Shown here: one piece after another, positions 56,029 through 64,000 of the stretch
Numbering within the stretch: the stretch's first letter is position 1
Layout: each line of letters starts with the position of its first letter
Origin: Magnaporthiopsis rhizophila
Taxonomy: Eukaryota > Ascomycota > Sordariomycetes > Magnaporthales > Magnaporthaceae
Direction of reading: 5' to 3'
Assembly (NCBI GenBank): GCA_003049465.1
Contig: PYSS01000052.1
Coordinates: forward strand, 124,001-188,000
DNA length: 64,000 bases
The notes under the pieces: generated by a model
The model's database searches: none
Seen by the model: the letters and a program-made list of their open reading frames with translations, nothing else
What the model was told of the DNA's origin: nothing
Position numbers and translations under genes: made by a program

Positions 56029-59000
56029 ATGCCCACTGCAGTGCCCGACGATGCCAGTCAGCAGACTGCTAACGAAGCGCTGGACACAGACCTTTTGGAT
56101 GTCAGAGATACGCCCACAGGTAAGCTGCTTTTGGCCAAAGCGCGTCTTGGGACTTTCCCGAACACAAGCTAGGTATTTACGTGAGCGATCAACCACAACC
56201 ACGTACTTACGTTTTACAGGAGTTGGGACACCCAGCGAGGAGCAGGACACTGGAACTTCCAGCCTCAAAACAAGCAACACGACCACACCGGATCAAACCA
56301 TCGATGTGAATCTGGCTAGTTCTACGGAGGCACCTAAGAACATCCTCGACGGCGGGGAGAGCAGCGTAGCCCACGAGAATGCCAACCCTCCGGGTGCGGC
56401 CGCCGAAGAGGGGCCGAAGAACGGCGCTGATGTGGTCACAAAAAAGAAGGAAGACGAGCAGGATGTCCAATCCGACACGGAAGACGACGAAACCGAGGAT
56501 GATGACAGCGACGAGATGGGCGCATCCACGGCGGCGAGGCTTTACAAATCCAAAACCCTGTACAAGGCTCTGCGAAACAGGCTTGCCACACGGCAAGATA
56601 AGGGCACTGCCGACGGTGCCAAACCTGTCGACCAAGGCCATGCTCTCGTTAAAAGCCTGCCGACTACCTCCGTGTGCTCGAGGAGCGCGTTGGCAAGCTT
56701 GAGAAGGAGAAGGAAGGCGACAAGGCGGGTGTGACCAAACCCGTTGATGTCAGGACGGAGGTCAGGACGGAGGGCGAGCCGGAGAGCAAGCCGGAGGGCA
56801 AGCCGGAGGGCAAGCCGGAGGGCAAGCCGGAGGGCAAGCCGGAGGGCAAGCCGGAGGGCAAGCCGGAGAGCAAGTCGGAGAGCGGGTCGGAGAGCGAGTC
56901 TGAGGGCGAGCCGGGGAGCAAGTCGGAGAGCGAGTCTGAGGGCAAGCCGGAGGGCAAGCCAGACGGAGTCTCTCTTGGCTCCGGCGATGGGGATGAGGTG
57001 CTAACATCTTTCCACGACTACCGCACCGAGGAGGTCCTGATTTTTGCCTATAAGCCACCGGGACATGTGGGACCATTCACCAGAGGCAAGGAGTCTTTCA
57101 TCAACACGGACGAGAAGTATGTTTTGCGTGTTTTATTTGGGTGGAAGGGGAAACGGGATGCCAAACCGGGTCACGACATTCTCAGCCAGCCAGATCCCGG
57201 TCAAGTCGAAATCTTTGGCGTCCGCGTCAACTCGGAGCCCATCGCCAAATTTTTCGAAAAGCAGGTGGGATCCAAGATGGACCGTGCGTCGTTGATGTAC
57301 CTTGCCAAGCCCTTCCGCGTCCTGATCCGAAACGCGGCTGCGATCCGGGGCCAACTAGACAGTCTTGAGCGGAAACATGGGTATGTCCAAAGGCTGTGCT
57401 CATGGTCTAGTCCATTCACAATGAATAATTACCTCCCTACATACCGAATTATTACTAATTATTCAATACCTTTTGCTGCTTGAAGTGCCTCGGTGCCCCA
57501 GAAATCCTTGTCTTCCAACACCGTCAATGACATCCGAGAAAGCGTGGACGGAACTGCCACCTCCGAGGTCCAAACCCCGCAAATAGGGGAGCCTGAAACA
57601 GAAGGGATGACTGCTACAAAGGGCTCTGCAGAGCAAGCCTATGAGTCCAAGGCGGCCCTGCTGCACTTCAGAGAGCTCTGGGCCTTTGTTGACAAATACC
57701 TTGGCCACAAGGTTCAGCTGTTCGGCGAGTTCCGAATGGGAACCCCCCTCAACGTCGCCTTTGAGGACCTTTGGATGCTTTTCGACAAGGGAGATATTGT
57801 GATGTGCCACAGTCGCCAAGGGTACGAAGCCATCTCCGCCGGTGGTTCCGATGATGGCGCCCATCTTTCGACTCCACGGCATGTGGCCCAGGCCTACCGC
57901 GTTATCAGCAGCGTAGGGGGCGTCCCCCCGCGTAAAAACTTTTTCCCGTCGCCGCCACTAGCAGACGGCGAAGAGCAGACGGAACGCGACACCGGGCCGG
58001 CAATTCCCGCGGTCAACATCTACGGGCAGCAGTTCTTGACACTGTTCGAGGTTCCGCAGACGAGCGCCAGAGCCAAGGGCAGAATGACACCGCTGCAGGT
58101 GTATTGCCACTTCCTCGACTACAACGGGCGCTATCTCAGCGCGGTGCCCGAAATCTTCGAGATCAAGCCTTTTGAAGGCGAGGTCGGAGTGGCTTCTCTT
58201 CATGTCTTCCCAGCGTCGTATCAGAGAGTCCATCCGGATGGGAAGTCTGTGGACTTTCGCAGCCGAGGGCTTCAGTTCCTCGAGTACATGCGGGTTACTC
58301 ACCTCCACTACGACGGCCTGACTGTCGGAGAGACGCCGGAGGAGATTACGAGCCCGGTCATGGTCGACTTCGCGCTCGCGTTCAAGGAGAGCCCCGCCTT
58401 AGTGCCGCGCAATTTCGGCAAGGATGCTGAATTCTGGGGTACTAGCTGCTCCCAGGAAGTTTCAGTATATGAGATCGCCGTCCCCGGATGTTACGAGTCG
58501 GACCCGACTTGCTGCCTCAATGACAAGTACTGTGTTCAGGAAAAGGGCCGGTCCAACACAGTACTGTCCACCCTCAGGGGTTGGCTGGAGGACCTCAAGG
58601 TAGATGGCGAGGAGCAGATCGAAGAGGTGAAAAGTGTGTTGAGCGACAACAACCTCGTAGTGCTGCTCCCAGGAGTGGTGCACGGCTTTTCATTGCACAG
58701 TCGCAAGTGGCGTACGTTGTCACCCACCACTTGTCCCGACTAACTCGGCGGCTGGGCAGTGAACTACTATGGTGATGCTGATAAGCCTTTATTCAACAAC
58801 TGCAGTACAGTTCGACATGCGCTATCTCAAACAGCCCAAGGTTGCCAAAGGAGAAAGCGGATGGAAAGAGCTTATCCTCCCGGGGAAGCACCGCGACATG
58901 GTGCAGTCCATGGTACAAACCCATACGGCTGGCTCACGCCAGAACTCGAGAACCGGCAGTGAGAGCAAGTACGACATTGGTCTGGTCCAGGGCAAGGGCA

Positions 59001-60436
59001 AAGGATGCATCATCCTGCTGCACGGAGTGCCTGGGGTGGGCAAGACGTCGACGGCCGAGTGCGTGGCTGCATACACTGGCCGCCCCCTTTTCCCCATCAC
59101 CTGCGGCGACATCGGGTACGAGCCCGCCGAGGTCGAGAAGAATTTGGAAAACCTGTTCCGGCTCGCGCACAAATGGGGCTGCGTCCTGCTCATCGACGAA
59201 GCCGACGTGTTCTTGGCTGAGCGCGACAAGGCCGACGTCAAACGCAACGGGCTCGTGTCCGTTTTCCTGCGCGTGCTCGAGTACTACTCGGGCATTCTTT
59301 TCTTGACCACCAATCGGGTCGGCTCGTTCGACGAAGCGTTCCGGTCGCGTATCCATCTGTCGCTGTACTACCCGAAGCTTACTCCGACACAGTCGCATGA
59401 GGTTTGGAGGATGAACATGAAGCGAATCGACAGGCTGAATGTGCAGCGAAAGAAGAACAAACTTCGCCAGGTGGTCTACGACGAAGATGAGATACTCCAC
59501 TGGGCGTGGTACAAGTACAACGACCTCTCCTGGAACGGACGCCAGATCCAGAACGCATTCCAAACGGCACTGGCGCTGGCAGAGTTCGAGGTGCGCAAGA
59601 AGTCTGTGGAAAAGCGGAGGCCAAGGATCACCGTGAAGCACTTCGAAACCATCGGCGATGCGACCATCCAGTTCGACAATTACCTTGTGGAAACCTACCT
59701 TGGTGCGGATGCCGCGGCGCGGGCCAAGAAAAATCAAATCCGGTCTGACGAGTTCAGAACGAAGCCCAGCGCCGCGGCTCCGGATCGCAATCTCCAAATG
59801 CCTCCTTCGCGCAGGCACAAGTCGGAGCACAAGCGGAAAGGGTTAAACACCGAGAGCGAGGCATCGGGGAGCGAGCTCAGCGAGTCGCCCGAGGAGGAGG
59901 AAGACGACGCCAGCTCCGCAGAGTCCGAGGTCGACGACAAGGCAGGCAAGAAGGCGAAGAAGGAGGGGAGTAAGATGAAAGCGAACGGCGCGGGGAAGCC
60001 AAAGGTCAAGTCCGAGGCCGGAGACAAAGACAAGACCAAGGACGGCGGGGAAAAGGGTGTCAAAGCGAAGAAGGTGAAAAAGGACGAGGATTCTGACGAC
60101 AGCGACGGCGAGACAGAGGAAGACGAGGTGACGGACGAGGACAAGGCCAAAAAGAAGAAAACGAAGAAGACGAGCAGCAAGAAGGCGTCGAGCAAGTCCA
60201 AGGCGAAAAGGAAACAGAGCTCGGAGGACGAGGAAAGCGACGAAGCCGACAGCGACAATAAGACAGACGAGGAAGAGGTGACGGACGAGGAGAAGGCCAA
60301 AAAGAGGAAGACGAAGAAGGCGAGCAGCAAGAATGCGTCGAGCAAGAAGGCATCGAGCAAGTCGAAGGGGAAAAGTAAGCAGAGCTTGGAGGACGAGGAA
60401 AGCGACGAGGCTGACAGCGACGAGGCAAACGCCTAG
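56029..60436 (+). CDS. AAA ATPase with DUF7025 domain (frame break in exon 2)
   Basis: Exons are 56029-56119, 56220-57380, 57486-58711 and 58806-60436; about 1370 aa if the break is ignored. The first part is acidic and disordered. At about 56650 (run AAAA) the frame shifts by one: DQGHALVKS precedes and DYLRVLEERVGKLEKEKEGD follows. A KPEG/SESE repeat lies at 56774-56963. Then comes the DUF7025-type domain (TPLQVYCHFLDYNGRYLSAV, about residues 590-825), followed by the AAA module: GVPGVGKTS (Walker A, about 900), LLIDEADVFLAERD (Walker B), LTTNRVGSFDEAFRSRIHLS (sensor region and Arg fingers). The lid follows, and the tail is Lys/Glu/Ser-rich with KKASSKSK repeats, possibly nuclear. The last intron (58712-58805) joins HSRKW to LQFDMRYLKQ. 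The break may be an assembly error or true damage. Confidence 0.82.
56774..56963 (+). repeat. 12-bp tandem repeat (KPEG units)
   Basis: Seven or so units of GGCAAGCCGGAG at 56787-56870, then diverged AGCGAGTCTGAG units to 56963. They code KPEG and SESE runs in the AAA ATPase. A repetitive tract like this is prone to length change. Confidence 0.9.
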
Positions 60437-61015
60437 GCGGGTAAATGAAGGAAAAAGTTATGTAGGTTCTTCTTTTATGCTGAATGATAGATTTAGACGG
60501 TACTTTGGGGAAAGGCCAGCCGTAGTAAAGCGAATTGACGTGTATTTCCATTGCGAAGCAAATCTCTAGGCTCAGGAATGACCCCTCAGTCCGTCTTTGC
60601 AGTCGACCCCGGCCTTAATTTCCGTGACGAAAAATGGGCACTTATGCATGGAAGAAAAAAAAAAAAAAAAAAAAGAAAAAGAAAAAAAGAAAAAAAAAAC
60701 ACGGATAACAGCACCCAAGATCTTCTGGTTAGTGCTGACGCAATCAGGTAAAAGAATTGCCATGTCTCATGCAAAATAATCTTGGTATCACCGTGTACTA
60801 TGTCTCGGATCCAACTCGCGGCGATGCAAAGAGCAAGTGGCGTCAATTAATCAAGGCAAACATGGGAAACGCGACACGAACATCAAGGAATCACCCTATC
60901 CTCGACTGCGAGGCGTCATTACAACCGAGCCCAGACTCCTGGCGAACTGAGATTAAATACACGCCAAACAACAGAACAACCGAACGCTGAACACGAAGAA
61001 AAAAAAGGAGTGCCC
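60437..61015. other. Convergent spacer with A20 run
   Basis: 579 bp between the AAA ATPase (plus) and the seven-TM gene (minus), with about 20 A at 60655-60674 followed by interrupted A runs. No gene is seen. Confidence 0.55.
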
Positions 61016-63179
61016 TTATCGCGGCGGTCCGAACTGCGGCTGCTGCATAAAGCCCTGAGGCTGCTGCATTTGCTGCGGCGCCATGGGCTGAGGCGCCTGC
61101 TGGTACTGGGCCGGCGGGGGCGTGTAGTATGTGGGCAGCAGGGGATCCTGTGGGCGGAATGCTCCATTGGGCTGCGGTGCGCTCTGCACGCCCGACGCTT
61201 GCTGCGCCGTGGCCGCGGGCTGCTGGAAGGCGTGCGGGTTGGCCGCGGGGGCGATGCCCTGGTAGGGATCGTACATCACGGTGGAGGATGAGGGCGGGTT
61301 TTCGGACGCGGGAGTGGCCGCCGAGACGACGCTGGCGTAGCCACCCGAGAGGGTCTTGGATGCCCTCGAGTGTGGATCGCCGCCGCCCCCGCCGTAGGAC
61401 TTGTAGTCCGTCTCCACGGCGGTCCGTCCGGCGCCGACGTAGCCGAAGCCTCCATTGGTGTTTTGCGGGTCGGGGCTGGGGTGGTCCGCGCGGAGGACGG
61501 CCTTGTACTCCGGCGGCAGCGACCCGGAAAGACTGTCTTGAAGACCCCCTGCAAAGCGAGATGAGTCGAGTCAGCTCACATGTAGGTAGCATTTGGGGAG
61601 GAAGGGCCGACGTCCAGCGTGCCACTTACAAATGAGAATGTAGATGAATTCGAAAATGACAGGGGCCCAGACCGATAACGCCAAAATCTGGCCAAAGCTC
61701 CATTTGCCGTCATCGCCGAGTCTCCCTGTCGCGTCCCGCAGCTTTTGCCTCAGCCATTGCAGATATGCGAGCACGCCCCAAGTGACGGCGAGACAGATCC
61801 AGCCCATGGCCAAACGACACCACGGCAGCCAGACGCTGAGCCGTTTCGTGCCCGCGATGCCGGGGATGAAGAATCCCGTATGCAGAAAGAGGAAAAGGAA
61901 GGCCCAAAGCAGGGGCCCGGCTACCACCATGGCCATGGCGGCCTTGAGGGCGTTGCGGTAGCGATCACCTCCTCGGTGGTCGCACCAGGCCCATAGGTCC
62001 TCCTTCACTCCAAGCTGGGTTCTGAGCTGTTCTTCCATCTTCCTTTCGTTCTCGTTTGGCTGGAAGTCGGGCTCACCCAGCGGGGCCATGTAAACCACGG
62101 CAATGCCGAGAAGCCAGACGACGATAAGAGAGGCGCGGGTCAGCCACTTTTTGTGGGCGCCCGACTCTCCCTGGCCGGGATGGCTCATGACCGAGTATGC
62201 GGCGAGGACGGGGAAGACGGCGAAGGCGCAGGCGAGGACCGAGAGGGGAACGTCGTAGAAGGACGCGTTGTTCAATTCCTGCTCGTTCGACGGCTTGGCC
62301 CGATTCTCAATCTTTTCGGCAATGACGAAGATGCCGGCAACGAGCATGGCGACGGCGAGCAGAATCGAGGCCAGGAGGAAGCTCTCGAGCGTGCCGCGGA
62401 AGGCATCCATGACGCGCCGCGCGATGGGTCTGGAGAAGGTCGCGGCCCGACGGGGCTTGCCGGCGCGGATGGCCTTTTTCTTGGCCCAATGTTTGAAGCG
62501 TTGGATGGTGAAGAAGACCAGAAACAGCGTGGCAAGACCGGCCTCGATGTAGTACGAAATCATGATCTGCATGTGTCCCTGTCATCAGTATGGAGCGACG
62601 AGAAAGAATTATAAAAAAAAAAAAAAAAAAAAATTAAAAAAAAAGAGAGAAAAAACGTGAAGTAGCAAAGCTCAAAGCAGGGTGGTAAGTTAACGCGCTC
62701 CCTGCTGACTGGAAACTCACCCCTATTCCGGCCATGTCTGGATTCGCGCTCAAGGCGAGGGCCATGCACGTCTCGGCCGGGCAGGAGTAGGACGTGTTGA
62801 ACACTTGGGCAAGAAAGACGTTGAAGAGGGGCTCGTTGATCATAACCTCGCTCAGATACCTGCCAGACAGCACCGCTGTCTTGGCCCTTTGCATTTGCGC
62901 GCGCTCTGCGGGCGTGTAAGTCAGGGTAGGGTCGAAGTCGGGCACGGAATTAGCAGCCTCGTCCCAGTCGGCGGGAAAGGACTCCATCATCCAGACGATG
63001 CCCAGCGGGAGACTGAAGCCTGCGGACTGCTTCTTGTCGAAACGGTTGGGTTGCATCATCACGGCGAAGAACTCGCCGTACTGGCGGCAGGACCGACTCC
63101 ATTGCATTTGCTCGATGGCCGGCCATCCTTCGATGTAGGCGTAGTGGTAGCCCGGGACCTTGATGGAGTAGTCCCTCAT
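61016..63179 (-). CDS. Seven-transmembrane receptor-like fungal protein, 642 aa
   Basis: I do not recognise a named family. Exons are 63179-62721, 62566-61630 and 61548-61016, joined in phase (GIG-IMISYYIEAG and IYILI-WGLQDSLSGS). The N-terminal 153 residues (MRDYSIKVPGYHYAYIEGW) are soluble with Cys near the end (SYSCPAETC). Seven hydrophobic helices follow: SYYIEAGLATLFLVFF; LLASILLAVAMLVAGIFVI; PLSVLACAFAVFPVLAAYS; ASLIVVWLLGIAVVYMAPLG; AMAMVVAGPLLWAFLFLFL; RLAMGWICLAVTWGVLAYL; QILALSVWAPVIFEFIYILI. The tail is Gly/Ser then Pro/Gln-rich (QQPQGFMQQPQ). This outline is like a G-protein-coupled receptor, but no signature motif is seen, so receptor function is inference. Confidence 0.8.
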
Positions 63180-64000
63180 CTTGAATATGGGATGGACTGG
63201 CTGGGAACTGCCGGTTTGACAAGGTTGAGGCAAGTAGCTACGAGGCACACGCTCCCGGAGCGAAGTGGGAGCGCGAGGGGATTTAAAGCAGCCCACGGCC
63301 CGCCGCCACCGCCCTCCCAACGCCGCCAGCTAACTAGGATGCTTGGCATTGGAGCTGGCGGCCCGACACACAAGACAGGGGGCATTCTGCGTTATGTCTA
63401 CAGCTGGGTCCCAGGGCGTCGTGGAACTTGTGCTAACGGACGAGACGGTGCTCGTGGGGGAGGGAGGAGGGCGGGCAAGTCCTGGCAGCTGAACCAAATT
63501 CAAGGCCAGACACGAGCAGTTGTGTCTCGAGCCAGTCCCGCCTGATAGCGGCGCGTCACTAGTGCGCAGGGCTGAAGACAAGGGCGTCGAAGGAGCAAGG
63601 GCCGGCGAGCAATCAGAACGCTCATCTCTGGCAGGGGAGCATGCATCGAAAAGACCTGGCACGTTCCCCAAAAAAAAGAGCGCAGCACAGCAATTAGCAG
63701 TCGAGCGGTAGGGATACCACCAACACCACCACCACAGCCAAATACCTGGAGTTTAACTTTCTTACATTATTTTCCTACCAATTTAAGTCCGATTTATCTT
63801 GGATGAGTTCGCAGGGTGGGTGGTGCAAGACGACTTTTTTTTTTTTTTGGGAACGTGCCAGGTCGCGGCTGGTCACGCCTGGGCTGGGGTGGGACAAAGC
63901 GCCCAATGCGGGGCAGCTCAAAAACAGGCGCCTCGATCCCAGTGGTCTGGCACACGAGCGGTGGGCCCGGGGCCGCCACCGCGCCCTTCTTCCGCCTATC
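63180..64000. other. Upstream region of seven-TM gene with inverted repeat
   Basis: This 821-bp stretch to the window end holds the promoter of the minus-strand seven-TM gene and the inverted repeat at 63653-63864. No coding gene is seen before the edge. Confidence 0.5.
63653..63864. repeat. Inverted repeat with poly-A/poly-T inner ends
   Basis: Left arm 63653-63677 reads GACCTGGCACGTTCCC(C) then A8. Right arm 63835-63864 is T14 then GGGAACGTGCCAGGTC, the reverse complement. Arms match over 16 bp plus the A/T run, around a 157-bp centre. It could be a small foldback element or a hairpin. Confidence 0.8.

Noticed and set aside
58934..59830. Minus-strand open frame of 298 codons
   Set aside because: It is antisense to the AAA domain with Walker A and B motifs.

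Overview
The window is nuclear DNA of a filamentous ascomycete, most likely a Sordariomycete. Genes are GC-rich and split by short (about 50-210 bp) introns with CTRAC-type branch points. The gene set is fungal (VPS11, MLH3, CAND1, a Spg1/Tem1-type GTPase, glycine-cleavage H protein, HEM3). Intergenic DNA is studded with TAGGTACCTAGGTA-like words and long A or T runs. Genus and species cannot be read from the sequence. No tRNA, rRNA or CRISPR array was seen.

Left part (1-21 kb): the 3' end of a lipoate-protein ligase; VPS11 (minus); an unrecognised 180-aa gene (minus); a plus-strand gene with a duplicated GWTEE motif that carries an apparent frameshift; a short, previously easy-to-miss three-exon membrane-protein gene at 8.85-9.66 kb; MLH3 (minus) with an odd ATPase site; a Ser-rich basic protein with an in-frame intron; and a large low-complexity membrane protein (minus).

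Middle part (21-47.7 kb): a GH13 alpha-amylase with two in-frame TAG codons and two frame breaks (pseudogene); a bZIP regulator with a GC-AG intron; a small Cys-rich protein; a decayed gene; a coiled-coil-like protein; CAND1; the Spg1/Tem1 GTPase; GCV3; HEM3. CAND1, the GTPase, GCV3 and HEM3 are intact, single-copy-looking housekeeping genes.

Right part (48.7-60.4 kb) looks like an accessory island between housekeeping genes: a small secreted Cys protein, a damaged second small secreted protein, an LTR-like relic, a 3'-truncated Tad-like LINE ORF1 relic, and a divergent pair made of a STAND-like protein (with a 21-bp minisatellite that encodes heptads) and an AAA ATPase with DUF7025 (with a 12-bp minisatellite and a frame break). 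The pair shares a 669-bp promoter region. It is the best candidate here for an undescribed fungal recognition or defence unit, but that function is inference only. The window ends with a seven-TM receptor-like gene (minus) and an inverted repeat with poly-A/poly-T ends.

Several genes show one-base breaks at homopolymers. These may be real decay or assembly errors, and the sequence alone cannot decide. Exon joins were worked out by eye from GT/GC-AG sites, reading phase and family similarity.
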